NCBI GenBank assembly: GCA_046723735.1
Contig: JBKOVB010000045.1
Location: forward strand, 16,854 to 80,853
Direction: 5' to 3'
Source: RYN-111 sp046723735
GTDB lineage: Bacteria > Actinomycetota > Actinomycetes > Mycobacteriales > SCTD01
Length of the DNA: 64,000 nucleotides
This document shows positions 16,232 to 24,951 of this stretch, in pieces. A model generated the notes under the pieces. The model made no database searches. It was not told the DNA's origin and saw only the letters and a program-made list of their open reading frames with translations. Each line of letters starts with the position of its first letter. Position 1 is the stretch's first letter. The position numbers and the translations under genes were made by a program.

Positions 16232-18451
16232 GTGGCCAGGACTGCCGGTGATCGCAGGGTCGTGCGCCCTGTCGGCTTCGTCCCCGTCGAGGCGAAGTTC
16301 CGTCCGCCTGCCCAGCCGTCCGGCCTGGTGCTCCGAGGCCAGCTCGTCGACAGGTTGCTGGAGGCGCGGGACTGCCCGCTCGTGCTGCTCGCTGCCCCGC
16401 CCGGCTACGGCAAGAGCGTGGTCGTGACGCAGTGGGCCGGTGAGGACGACCGGCCCTTCGCCTGGCTCACCCTGGACCAGGCGGACAACGACCCGCTCGT
16501 GCTCATCACCTACGTCGTGCTCTCCCTGCACCGTGTGGAGCCGGTGGAGGCCGGGATCATGGTCGACGCCGCGAGCGCCGCGGACGTGCTGCAGCGCTTG
16601 CTCCCGGCGCTGCGCCGCCGGCAGCCCTTCGTGCTCGTGGTCGACGCCGCCGACGCGCTCACGGCGCCCGAGGCCATCGAGGTGCTCCAGGTCCTGGGGG
16701 ACAACCTCCCCGACGGTGCCCAGCTCGCGCTCGTGGGGCGCACCGTCCCAGCGGTGGGGTGGCGGTCGCGGACGACCGAGGTCGGTACGGCGGACCTCAA
16801 GCTCAGCAGGGCCGAGGCGCTCGCCCTCGTCAGGGGCACCGGCCTCGCGCTGGCGGACCACGACGTGGAGGAGCTGCTCCGTCGTACCGAGGGGTGGGCG
16901 GCGGGCATGTACCTCGCGACGCTCTCGCTCGGGGCGCACGGCCACCAGCCGCCCTCCGTCGCGAGCGTGGTGGGGCGCGACAGCCTGATCGCGGGATACC
17001 TGCGGGACCAGGTGCTCGACCTGCTCGCGCCGGAGGACCAGGAGCTGCTTGTCCGGACGTCGATCCTCACCCGACTGTCCGGCCCGCTGTGCGACGCCGT
17101 GCTGCTGAAGAAGAAGTCGGGGGAGAGCCTGCAGCGCCTGGCACAGGCCAACGTCCTGCTCTTCCGCATGGACGACCAGGGCCGCTGGTTCCGGCTGCAC
17201 CAGCTGTTCGGCGAGGCGCTCCGGACGGAGCTGCTGCACCGGGAGCCACAGCTGGTCAAGAGCCTGCACTCCCGCGCGAGCCTCTGGTTCGAGGCGGCCG
17301 GCAACCTCGACGAGGCGATCGCGCACGCCATCGACGCCATGGACGTGGCGCGGGCCGCGCATCTGATCTGGCGGCACACGCCGGCGTGCGTCGCGACCGG
17401 GAGGCTGTCGCGGCTCGAGCGCTGGCTGGGTGCCTTCACCGCGCGTCAGGTGGGGACGCACGCGAAGCTCTCGCTCGCGGCCGCGTGGCTGGCGCTGGAG
17501 CGCGGCCGGCCCGCGGAGCACTGGGTGTCGGCGGCGGTGGGCGGCCAGTACGAGGCGGCGGTCAAGGGCGAGGCCGAGTCGGTCGCCTCCGCCACGGCCC
17601 TGCTCCGTGCCGTCCTTGCCAGGAACGGGCTCGTGCAGATGGCTGCGGACGCGATGCTCGCCGTGCGCCTGCAGGAACCGGGCGACCCGTGGTTCCCCGT
17701 CGCGACCTTGCTGGAGGCGGTCGCCACCTATCTCACCGGGCACACGGCGGAGGCGCACAGCAAGCTGGCCGACGCCGAGGGCCTCGCCGCCGCGACCGGC
17801 GCACACGCCACCCGGGCCGCGGCGCTGGCCCAGCTCGTGCTGGTCGCCCTCGACGACGGCGACCTCGACACGGCACGCGTGCTGACCGAGCAGGCCATGG
17901 ACCTGCTGCGCGCCTTCCACCTCGAGGACAGCGCCTCCCTTCTCCCGGTGCACTGCGTGGCGTCCCTGGTGGCGGCTCGGTCGGGCCGCACGGAGGAGGC
18001 CGCAGCGCTGTCCCGCGAGTGCCTGCGGAGGGTGGCGCTGACGGCGCACCCCGCGCCATGGGGGGGCGTGCAGTGCCGGCTGGTGCTGGCCCGCACCGAG
18101 CTCCTGCTCGGGGAGCCGCCCGCCGCCCGCACGCTGCTGTCGGAGGCACAGGAGCTGCTGCCCCAGGTGCCGGACGCCACCTTCCTGCGGGACGCCGTCG
18201 AGAGCACCTGGCACGAGCTCGAGGCCATCCCTCTGGACCGCGCCGGGAGGGGCACGACGCTCACGAGCGCCGAGCTGCGGGTGCTGCAGTACCTGCCGAC
18301 CCACCTGTCCTTCGAGGAGATCGGGCGCCAGCTGTTCGTGTCTCGCAACACGGTGAAGACCCAGGCCGTCGCGGCCTACCGCAAGCTCGGTGTGAGCTCC
18401 CGCTCGGAGGCCGTCGACCGGGCGCGTTCGCTCGGTCTGCTCACCGGCTGA
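16232..18451 (+). CDS. LAL-type (MalT-like) LuxR-family ATP-binding transcriptional regulator, LAL2
   Basis: 739 residues, same architecture as LAL1: Walker A (APPGYGKSVVVTQW, about residues 49-62), Walker B-like FVLVVDAADAL, a helical repeat region and a C-terminal LuxR HTH (LTSAELRVLQYLPTHLSFEEI; SRNTVKTQAVAAYRKLGV). The GTG at 16232 is preceded by GGGGGG at ribosome-site distance. Its recognition helix differs from LAL1 by one residue in the visible block, so both probably bind the same DNA. It is divergent from the GMC-ndh-cydAB operon and convergent with the MFS gene, overlapping that stop by 11 bp. The ligand is unknown. Confidence 0.93.
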   Translation: MARTAGDRRVVRPVGFVPVEAKFRPPAQPSGLVLRGQLVDRLLEARDCPLVLLAAPPGYGKSVVVTQWAGEDDRPFAWLTLDQADNDPLVLITYVVLSLHRVEPVEAGIMVDAASAADVLQRLLPALRRRQPFVLVVDAADALTAPEAIEVLQVLGDNLPDGAQLALVGRTVPAVGWRSRTTEVGTADLKLSRAEALALVRGTGLALADHDVEELLRRTEGWAAGMYLATLSLGAHGHQPPSVASVVGRDSLIAGYLRDQVLDLLAPEDQELLVRTSILTRLSGPLCDAVLLKKKSGESLQRLAQANVLLFRMDDQGRWFRLHQLFGEALRTELLHREPQLVKSLHSRASLWFEAAGNLDEAIAHAIDAMDVARAAHLIWRHTPACVATGRLSRLERWLGAFTARQVGTHAKLSLAAAWLALERGRPAEHWVSAAVGGQYEAAVKGEAESVASATALLRAVLARNGLVQMAADAMLAVRLQEPGDPWFPVATLLEAVATYLTGHTAEAHSKLADAEGLAAATGAHATRAAALAQLVLVALDDGDLDTARVLTEQAMDLLRAFHLEDSASLLPVHCVASLVAARSGRTEEAAALSRECLRRVALTAHPAPWGGVQCRLVLARTELLLGEPPAARTLLSEAQELLPQVPDATFLRDAVESTWHELEAIPLDRAGRGTTLTSAELRVLQYLPTHLSFEEIGRQLFVSRNTVKTQAVAAYRKLGVSSRSEAVDRARSLGLLTG

Positions 18452-19916
18452 TCAGCGCGGCGTCGTCCACCTTGGCGTGCTTCGGGATCAGCATGGCGAG
18501 GACCAGCCCGATCAGCGAGACCACCACCAGCACGGCCATCGCTGCCGCGAAGTTGTGGTTGCCCGGCAGCGCGGTCGAGACCAGCACGGACCCGCACAGG
18601 GCCGTGCCGAGCGAGGACCCGAGGTTGGAGACGCTGCGCGACAGGCCGGAGATGTCGGCCTGGTCGCGGTCCGGGAAGCTGGACTGGACGATGTTCACCG
18701 ACGACGTCAGCATCGTGCCCATGCCGAGGCCCATCAGGATCAGCCCCGGCACCGAGCTGAGCACACCGGAGTCCTTGCGCACCAGGGCCAGGAGGAGCAG
18801 GAGGCCGACGGTGCTGATGAGGAAGCCCATGACGACGAGCCACCGCTGGGTGTGGCGTCGGGCGAACCGCTCCGCCGCGGCGGAGGAGACCAGGATCCCG
18901 ATCGTGGCCGGGGTGAGCGCCAGTCCCGTCTCGATGGCGCTGTAGCCCCGGGCCTCCTGCAGGAACACCGATACCACGAAGAAAGCGCCCTGCATCACCA
19001 GCCACTGGACCGTCTGCGTGCCCAGGCCGAGGTTCGCCTGGCGCACCCCGAACAGCCGCAAGGGAAGCAGCGGCGTCCTCCCGGTGCGTTCGGCCCGCCG
19101 TACGTGCAGGAAGAACAGCAGCAGGAAGACCGCGCCGACGGCGATGAACAGCCACACGGGGGACAGGCCGCCCTCCTCGACGAGGACGTTGTCCCCGACC
19201 GTGAAGTCCTGGCGGCAGCTGAACCACCCGTAGGTCCGGGAGAGCAGGATGCCGAGCACCACGAAGAACAGCCCCAGGGCCGAGAGCACCGCGCCCGTCA
19301 GGTCGAACCGCGGCGGCGGCCCCTCGCGGGGCGGGTCGAACAGGGAGCGTGACATCAGGATGATGGCAGCGACGACGAGGACCTGCAGCAGGAACGAGGC
19401 GCGCCAGCTGATCCAGCTGGTGATCGTGCCGCCGATGAGCGGGCCGGCGGCCGCACCCAGCCCGCCCGCACCACTCACCACACCGAAGAACTTCGCCCTG
19501 GTCTGCACGTCAGCGAACCAGACCGTCACGAGGATGTAGATGGGCGGGATCATGAGCGCGGAGCCGACGCCCTCGAGCACCGAGTAGCCGACGATCATCA
19601 CGCCCAGCCCAGGCGCCAGGGTCGCCAGCAGGGCGCCGATCCCGTAGATCACCAGGCCGCCCATGAAGCAGGCCTTGCGTCCCCGGATGTCGCTCAGCTT
19701 GCTGCCTGGGATCATCAGGGCAGCCATCGTGAGCGTGAACAGCGTGATCGCCGTCTGCAGTCCGATGACCGTGGTGTCGAGGTCCTTCGCGATCGCGGTG
19801 ATGGCGACGTTCATGTTGGTGGCGGCGTAGCTCGCGATGAACTGGGCCAGGGCGAGCGGGCGCACCATGGCGCGGTCGGGCACCCTCGGCGCACCAGTCG
19901 CGGACGAAGCGGTCAC
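18441..19916 (-). CDS. MFS transporter, DHA2-like drug/metabolite exporter
   Basis: 491 residues with about 14 hydrophobic segments. An MFS loop motif SDIRGRKACFMGGL follows segment 2 and a motif-C-like GVVSGAGGLGAAAGPLIGG lies in segment 5, which points to the 14-helix DHA2 antiporter group. The start GTG at 19916 is 31 nt from a weak 9-5-9 repeat (19948-19970) facing this gene. The substrate is unknown. Convergent with LAL2. Confidence 0.85.
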   Translation of the reverse strand: MTASSATGAPRVPDRAMVRPLALAQFIASYAATNMNVAITAIAKDLDTTVIGLQTAITLFTLTMAALMIPGSKLSDIRGRKACFMGGLVIYGIGALLATLAPGLGVMIVGYSVLEGVGSALMIPPIYILVTVWFADVQTRAKFFGVVSGAGGLGAAAGPLIGGTITSWISWRASFLLQVLVVAAIILMSRSLFDPPREGPPPRFDLTGAVLSALGLFFVVLGILLSRTYGWFSCRQDFTVGDNVLVEEGGLSPVWLFIAVGAVFLLLFFLHVRRAERTGRTPLLPLRLFGVRQANLGLGTQTVQWLVMQGAFFVVSVFLQEARGYSAIETGLALTPATIGILVSSAAAERFARRHTQRWLVVMGFLISTVGLLLLLALVRKDSGVLSSVPGLILMGLGMGTMLTSSVNIVQSSFPDRDQADISGLSRSVSNLGSSLGTALCGSVLVSTALPGNHNFAAAMAVLVVVSLIGLVLAMLIPKHAKVDDAALISR

Positions 19917-19947
19917 CCGGACACCATCCGATGTGGGGCAGCGGGCG

Positions 19948-19970
19948 TCGTCATCCAGGACGGGTGAGAC
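19948..19970 (-). promoter_or_regulatory. 9-5-9 inverted repeat, site 3 (weak)
   Basis: Plus strand TCGTCATCC, 5 nt, GGGTGAGAC. The TCATCC/GGGTGA core is kept, but the outer bases depart from consensus toward the MFS gene (GGATGACGA). The gap to the MFS start is 31 nt, the same as at three stronger sites. Its centre is about 32 bp from that of site 4, roughly three helical turns, so both could be occupied on one face. Confidence 0.5.
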
Positions 19971-19979
19971 CCGGCGTCC

Positions 19980-20002
19980 TGGTCACCCGATGGGGATGAT
20001 GC
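19980..20002 (+). promoter_or_regulatory. 9-5-9 inverted repeat, site 4
   Basis: TGGTCACCC, 5 nt, GGATGATGC, followed by C. The conserved half faces rightward, toward the truncated ornithine carbamoyltransferase and carbamate kinase genes. It is the only candidate regulatory element seen upstream of arcC. Confidence 0.6.
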
Positions 20003-20015
20003 CCCTCCTCCCCCC

Positions 20016-20366
20016 TTGCTCGGAGAGTCGCAGCGTCCAGACAGGGAGCAAAACCGTGGCCCGTGGGTCTCGATGGGTGAGGACGCGAGCGTGTGGGCCG
20101 ACCGGGTGGAGCTGCTCACGCTGTACCAGGTCAACGCCGACGTCGTCAGCCGTACGGGCAACCCCAAGGTCGGCTTCCTCCACTGCCTGCCGGCGTTCCA
20201 CAACCGCGAGACCAAGATCGGAGAGCAGATCCACGAGCAGTTCGGCCTCGAGGGGCTGGAGGTCACCGACGAGGTCTTCGAGTCCGAGCGGTCCCTGGTG
20301 TTCGATCCTGCCGAGAACCGGATGCACACGATCAAGGCGGTCATGGTCGCCACGCTCGGCGGCTGA
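20016..20366 (+). pseudogene. Ornithine carbamoyltransferase, C-terminal remnant
   Basis: Only the last third of an enzyme normally about 330 residues long is present. Homology starts near 20064 at WVSMGEDASVW and includes the diagnostic FLHCLPAFHNRET (ornithine-binding HCLP loop) and the end VFDPAENRMHTIKAVMVATLG. The carbamoyl-phosphate-binding STRT domain is absent; the sequence to the left is promoter-like DNA with sites 3 and 4. A 97-residue product could start at the ATG at 20073, but it could not catalyse the reaction. The stop lies 15 bp before arcC, the order expected for an arginine-deiminase-type operon that lost arcA and most of arcB. Confidence 0.8.
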
Positions 20367-20381
20367 CCGCAGGAGGAAGGC

Positions 20382-21296
20382 ATGAGGGTCGTGGTGGCGC
20401 TGGGCGGCAACGCGCTGCTCAAGCGCGGCGAGCCGATGACCGCAGCGGTGCAGCGCGCGAACGTGCGCGCCGCCGCACCCTCGCTCGCCGGGGTAGCGAC
20501 CCGGCACCAGCTCGTGCTCACGCACGGCAACGGACCACAGGTCGGTCTGCTGGCGCTGCAGGCAGCGGCGTACGAGGAAGTGGAGGCCTATCCGCTGGAC
20601 GTGCTGGGTGCGGAGACCGAGGGCATGATCGGCTACGTGCTCGAGCAGGAGCTCGGCAACCTGCTTCCGTTCGAGGTTCCGTTCGCGACGCTGCTGACCA
20701 TGGTGGAGGTCGACCCGGCCGACCCGGCGTTCCGCGACCCCACGAAGTTCGTCGGGCGGGTCTACACGAAGGACGAGGCGGACCGAGTCGGCGCCGAGAC
20801 CGGATGGGTCTTCAAGCAGGACGGGCAGCACTGGCGGCGCGTCGTCCCGTCACCGGAGCCGCAACGCATCTTCGAGCTGCGGCCGGTGGAGTGGCTGCTG
20901 GAGAGGGGCACGGTCGTGATCTGCGCGGGGGGCGGTGGCATCCCGACGATGTACGAGGCCGGGTCGCCGCGCAGGCTCGTCGGGGTGGAAGCCGTCATCG
21001 ACAAGGACCTGGCGAGCGAGCGGCTCGCGACGGGCGTGCACGCGGACCTGTACGTGATGGCGACCGACGTCGACGGCGTGTACGTCGGCTGGGGGACGCC
21101 GAGGCAGCACCGGCTGGAGCGGGTCACCGCCGAGGAGCTGCGAGGCATGGGTTTCCCGGCAGGCTCGATGGGCCCGAAGGTCGAGGCGGCGATCAGGTTC
21201 GTGGAGCGCACCGGCAACCGAGCGGCCATCGGTGCGCTGTCGGAGGTCGAGAAGGTCGTCGACGGCGTCGCGGGCACCCAGGTGGTGCCGTCGTGA
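20382..21296 (+). CDS. arcC: Carbamate kinase
   Basis: 304 residues, close to the family norm of about 310. Signature segments: VVALGGNALLKRGEP at the N-terminus, LTHGNGPQVGLLALQ, VICAGGGGIPT, VIDKDLASERLA and FPAGSMGPKVEAAIRF. It converts carbamoyl phosphate and ADP to ATP, CO2 and NH3, the ATP-yielding step of the arginine deiminase pathway. A GGAGGAAGGC ribosome site precedes the ATG. Its natural partner ArcB is truncated just upstream, so the carbamoyl phosphate source is unclear; another OTCase, or a different donor such as oxamate or allantoin catabolism, would be needed. Confidence 0.95.
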   Translation: MRVVVALGGNALLKRGEPMTAAVQRANVRAAAPSLAGVATRHQLVLTHGNGPQVGLLALQAAAYEEVEAYPLDVLGAETEGMIGYVLEQELGNLLPFEVPFATLLTMVEVDPADPAFRDPTKFVGRVYTKDEADRVGAETGWVFKQDGQHWRRVVPSPEPQRIFELRPVEWLLERGTVVICAGGGGIPTMYEAGSPRRLVGVEAVIDKDLASERLATGVHADLYVMATDVDGVYVGWGTPRQHRLERVTAEELRGMGFPAGSMGPKVEAAIRFVERTGNRAAIGALSEVEKVVDGVAGTQVVPS

Positions 21297-21325
21297 CGGC
21301 CGCCGAACGACTGCGCGAGGCGTGA

Positions 21326-21348
21326 GCATCACCCAGCACGGATGATGC
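21326..21348 (+). promoter_or_regulatory. 9-5-9 inverted repeat, site 5
   Basis: GCATCACCC, 5 nt, GGATGATGC, then C: eight of nine positions pair. The gap to the debranching-enzyme ATG at 21380 is 31 nt. It lies just after arcC on the same strand, which suggests the glycosidase has its own promoter. Confidence 0.7.
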
Positions 21349-21379
21349 CCAGGCGGGGGGGTGCGTCGACCATCGCCGG

Positions 21380-23767
21380 ATGAAGAAGACGGTGGACATC
21401 CTCGAGGGCAACACCTTCGTGGTCAGCGACGAGCGTGGCGACATCGACGGCTCGCCGGTCGAGGCGCACGGGCTGTTCGACCGAGACACCCGCTACCTCT
21501 CGCGCTGGGTGCTCACGCTCGACGGGCAGCGCCCGGCCACCCTGAGCGTGGACACGACGCACTACTACGCGGCGCAGTTCTTCCTGGCGCCCGGGGTGGC
21601 CTCGGCGTACATCAACGCCAAGGTCGCGATCATCCGGCGTCGCACGGTGCTGGACGGCTTCCACGAGTCGATCGCGGTGACCAACCACGACTCGGCGCCG
21701 GTGACCATCGAGGTGGCGCTCGCCGCGGAGGCGGACTTCGCCGACCTCTTCGAGGTGAAGGACGCCACGGTCCATGACAAGCGGGGGCGGCCCTACCAGC
21801 GGGTGGAGAAGGACCGGCTGGTCCTGGGGTACGAGCGGGACGCGTACCGGAGGGAGACCTGGGTCCGGGCCACCGGCGACCCGTTGTATGACGAGGGCGG
21901 GCTCCGTTTCACCGTGACCCTCGACCCGCAGGAGTCCTGGAGCACCGACGTCGACGTGCTCACCGTCCGCGGTGCGGATCGCCACCCGGCCTTCCACGAC
22001 GCCGCGGACTGGGACGACCCCGAGAGCCGGCTGGGCCTGAAGCTGCTGCGGCAGCACGTGCCTGTGCTCGTGTGCGACTGGGAGCCGCTCGAGGCGATCT
22101 ACGAGCAGACCATGAACGACCTGGCATCCTTGCGCTTCGACCTGCCCATCAGCCCCGGCCACTACCTGCCCGCGGCCGGGCTGCCCTGGTTCATGTCGCC
22201 CTTCGGCCGTGACAGCCTCATCACCAGCTTCCAGGCGCTGCCGTTCATGCCAGAGCTTGCGCACACGGCCCTGGTCACGCTCGCCGAGCTGCAGGCGCGC
22301 AAGCGGGACGACTTCCGCGACGCCGAGCCGGGGAAGATGCTCCACGAGCTGCGCTTCGGCGAGCTGACGGCCTTCGAGGAGCGCCCGCACTCGCCGTACT
22401 ACGGCAGCGCCGACGGCACGCAGCTGTGGCTCGTGCTGCTCGACGAGTACGAGCGCTGGACCGGCCGTGACGACGTCGTGCACGCGTTGGAGGGCCCGGC
22501 GCGGGCCGCGTTACGGTGGATCGACGAGTTCGGCGACCGCGACGGCGACGGGTACGTCGAGTACGAGCGCCGCAACCCCGAGACCGGCCTCGAGAACCAG
22601 TGCTGGCGCGACTCGTGGGACTCGATCCAGTCCGCTGACGGCACCATGGCATCCCTGCCACGGGCCACCTGCGAGCTCCAGGGCTACGTGTACGACGCCA
22701 AGCGCCGCGCGGCAAGGCTGGCGCGCACGGTGTGGGACGACGCGGCCCTGGCGGATCGGCTCGAGGAGGAGGCGGAGGCGCTGAACAAGCGGTTCAACGA
22801 GGACTTCTGGCTCCCCGACCTCGGATACTTCGCGCTCGCGCTGGACGGGGACAAGAAGCCGGTCGACAGCCTCACCTCGAACCTCGGCCACCTGCTGTGG
22901 AGCGGCATCGTCGACGACGACAAGGTGCCGCGCGTCGTGGAGCTGCTCATGGGGGAGCGGCTGTACTCGGGCTGGGGGTTCCGCACCTTCGCGACGGAGC
23001 AGACCGGCTTCAACCCCATCGGCTACCACCTCGGCACCGTCTGGCCGCACGACACGGCGTTCGGCGTGCTGGGGCTGGCTCAGCACGGCTACCGCGCGGA
23101 GGCCGCGACGGTGGCCATGTCGCTGCTCGAGGCCGCCGAGCTCCTGGGCGGCCGGCTGCCCGAGGCCTTCGCCGGCTTCTCCCGCGAGCACACCGCCTTC
23201 CCGGCCGAGTACCCCACGGCCTGCAGCCCGCAGGCGTGGGCCTCCGGGGCGCCCCTCATGCTGCTGCGCGCCCTGCTCGGTCTGCAGCCGGACGGCGCGG
23301 TCCTGCGCTCGAACGCCCACCTGCCGGAGCGGATCCGCGAGCTGCGGCTGTTCCGGGTCCCTGGCCGCTGGGGGACCGCGGACGTCGGTGTGGACCTCAC
23401 CGGTCAGGTGCTGCGGCTCGACCAGGCCTCGGGGCAGGAGCCGTCGCCCGTGGTGGGTGCACTGGTCGAGGCGGCGCGACAGATTCCCGCGGACGCCTGG
23501 CGGGGCCGGCGTGCGTCGGTCTGCTTCGACCTGGGGGCGGCGGGGACGTACCGCGTCGTCCTGGACAACGGCCGGGTGTCGCTCGACAGCCACGGCGACG
23601 CGGACTGCGTGGTCACCACCGACGAGAAGACGCTCGCCGAGCTGCTGCGGGGCGAGCGCAGCCCGATGACCACGGCGCTGTCCGGCCAGGCGCGGGTGGA
23701 GGGAGACGTCGACGTGGTGATGCGGCTGCTGTCCTTCCTCGGCCGTGTGGGCGCCTCGGCGGAGTGA
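21380..23767 (+). CDS. Amylo-alpha-1,6-glucosidase/debranching-type glycosidase with C-terminal SCP2 domain
   Basis: 795 residues. Residues about 1-200 match the glycogen-debranching N-terminal beta-sandwich (ILEGNTFVVSDERGDI, GLFDRDTRYLSRWVL). The middle is an (alpha/alpha)6 glucosidase-like domain with PWFMSPFGRDSLIT, MLHELRFGELT, DGTQLWLVLLDEY and NQCWRDSWDSI. The last 100 or so (from about residue 700) look like an SCP2 sterol-carrier domain: VCFDLGAAGTYRVVLDNGRV, then CVVTTDEKTLAELLRGE and ALSGQARVEGDVDVVMRLLSFL. A cytoplasmic alpha-glucan-trimming role is likely. Start ATG at 21380, with the 9-5-9 site 5 upstream. The role of the SCP2 fusion is unknown. Confidence 0.88.
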   Translation: MKKTVDILEGNTFVVSDERGDIDGSPVEAHGLFDRDTRYLSRWVLTLDGQRPATLSVDTTHYYAAQFFLAPGVASAYINAKVAIIRRRTVLDGFHESIAVTNHDSAPVTIEVALAAEADFADLFEVKDATVHDKRGRPYQRVEKDRLVLGYERDAYRRETWVRATGDPLYDEGGLRFTVTLDPQESWSTDVDVLTVRGADRHPAFHDAADWDDPESRLGLKLLRQHVPVLVCDWEPLEAIYEQTMNDLASLRFDLPISPGHYLPAAGLPWFMSPFGRDSLITSFQALPFMPELAHTALVTLAELQARKRDDFRDAEPGKMLHELRFGELTAFEERPHSPYYGSADGTQLWLVLLDEYERWTGRDDVVHALEGPARAALRWIDEFGDRDGDGYVEYERRNPETGLENQCWRDSWDSIQSADGTMASLPRATCELQGYVYDAKRRAARLARTVWDDAALADRLEEEAEALNKRFNEDFWLPDLGYFALALDGDKKPVDSLTSNLGHLLWSGIVDDDKVPRVVELLMGERLYSGWGFRTFATEQTGFNPIGYHLGTVWPHDTAFGVLGLAQHGYRAEAATVAMSLLEAAELLGGRLPEAFAGFSREHTAFPAEYPTACSPQAWASGAPLMLLRALLGLQPDGAVLRSNAHLPERIRELRLFRVPGRWGTADVGVDLTGQVLRLDQASGQEPSPVVGALVEAARQIPADAWRGRRASVCFDLGAAGTYRVVLDNGRVSLDSHGDADCVVTTDEKTLAELLRGERSPMTTALSGQARVEGDVDVVMRLLSFLGRVGASAE

Positions 23768-23770
23768 CGG

Positions 23771-24352
23771 TCAGCCCGACCGGGGCTCGTCGCCTCCGCC
23801 CGGCTCCCGGCGTGTCAGCCCCACCTGGACCGCGCCCACGAGCAGCCGGAACCCGAAGCCGATCACGATCAGGTCGCCGATCATCTGCACGGTGACCACC
23901 GTCCGGGCGGTCTCGGTCCTCGCCACGATGTCGCCGAAGCCGACGGTGGCGAACACCGTGACCGAGAAGTAGAGCGCATCGAGCCGCGACAGAGGCTCGC
24001 TGAAGCTTTCCGCGTCGTGGTGCTCCAAGAGGTAGTACGACGCGGCAAACATCAGCAGGAACAGCGGCGCCGCGGTGGCCAGCACCTCGAGCGCCCGCAG
24101 CCGCGGCGCGTCCGAGTGCATGATCGAGCGGATCTGCCACGTGAGCAGGACCGGGAACGCCAGCAGGCCGACAGTGAGCAGCAGGCCGCCGGTCAGGTCC
24201 GGCGCGTGGGTGAGGGGTACCGCGAAGTAGATCCAGACGAGCGTGGTCGTCGTCAGGACGGCCCGGATCAGGCTCAGCGCCAGCTGACGTCGAGGCGGCA
24301 TCCCGGCCGGGGAGAGCCGGACGTTGGCGTCCAGGTCCGGGGACGGGTTCAT
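23771..24352 (-). CDS. Two-pore-helix potassium-channel-like membrane protein
   Basis: 193 residues, four hydrophobic segments. The pore loop has the selectivity-filter motif TVGFGD (about residues 136-141) inside LYFSVTVFATVGFGDIVART, characteristic of the Ion_trans_2 family. The GFG filter is a variant of the usual GYG and still found in K+ channels. No RCK/TrkA-N regulatory domain is present. The ATG at 24352 lies 22 bp after the lipoprotein gene stop on the same strand, so it is likely co-transcribed from the site 6 promoter. Confidence 0.85.
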   Translation of the reverse strand: MNPSPDLDANVRLSPAGMPPRRQLALSLIRAVLTTTTLVWIYFAVPLTHAPDLTGGLLLTVGLLAFPVLLTWQIRSIMHSDAPRLRALEVLATAAPLFLLMFAASYYLLEHHDAESFSEPLSRLDALYFSVTVFATVGFGDIVARTETARTVVTVQMIGDLIVIGFGFRLLVGAVQVGLTRREPGGGDEPRSG

Positions 24353-24374
24353 GGGCACCGGGGCTGCCCGGGGC

Positions 24375-24800
24375 TCAGCAGGTGCGCTTGACGGCGGACA
24401 CCAGCGCCTGACCGGCGTCGACCGCGGTGCGGGCCGAAGTCGCTGTCGCCGCGAGGCTGACCGCCGAGGGGTTGGCCTTCGCCGCGTCCACGGCGGTCTG
24501 CAACGACGCGAGAGCGGTGTCCACGGCGGAGATCTCCGACGAGAACTGGCCCTTGGCGTCCGCCCTGAGCGTGGCAAGCCTCTGCTGGATCGTGTCCAGG
24601 TCCTGCTGGGCCTCGGCGATCGCACCCTGCCCGACCTGCACGTCCTTGAGGTCGTCGACGGACGACCGCAGGCTGTCGACGTCGTTGCAGACGGCCGGCT
24701 TCGCCTCGTTGTCCTTGTTGTCGTCGCTGCAGGCCCCGAGCGCAGCGGCCGTCAGCACCGCGGCGGTGAGGATCAGGGCGTGGCGCGGATGTCCGGACAT
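24375..24800 (-). CDS. Predicted lipoprotein with helical coiled-coil body
   Basis: 141 residues. A signal peptide ends in a lipobox LGAC (Cys at residue 24), so the protein is predicted to be lipid-anchored outside the membrane. The mature part is Ala/Asp/Gln-rich and helical (SLRSSVDDLKDVQVGQGAIAEAQQD...), with a second Cys near 38 and a C-terminal Cys that might form a disulphide. No known domain. Ribosome site GAGGAACG upstream; the 9-5-9 site 6 ends 32 nt before the ATG. Confidence 0.8.
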   Translation of the reverse strand: MSGHPRHALILTAAVLTAAALGACSDDNKDNEAKPAVCNDVDSLRSSVDDLKDVQVGQGAIAEAQQDLDTIQQRLATLRADAKGQFSSEISAVDTALASLQTAVDAAKANPSAVSLAATATSARTAVDAGQALVSAVKRTC

Positions 24801-24832
24801 GGCTGAGACGTTCCTCGGCGGCACGCCCCGTG

Positions 24833-24855
24833 GCATCACCCCCGACGGGTGATCC
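24833..24855 (-). promoter_or_regulatory. 9-5-9 inverted repeat, site 6
   Basis: Plus strand GCATCACCC, 5 nt, GGGTGATCC. Toward the lipoprotein gene the proximal half is GGGTGATGC followed by C. The gap to its ATG is 32 nt. It also lies about 100 bp upstream of the divergent plus-strand gene at 24952. Confidence 0.68.
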
Positions 24856-24951
24856 CCTGTCAGACGAGGGGATGACGGGCTGTGACGGCTCGACTTCGTG
24901 CCGTACCCTGGGCGAGAAGAGCAACACCGAGAGAGGGCCCGCACGCGCGAC

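Noticed and set aside
20016..20366. Functional short ornithine carbamoyltransferase
   Set aside because: The carbamoyl-phosphate-binding half is missing entirely, so the fragment cannot form the active site.
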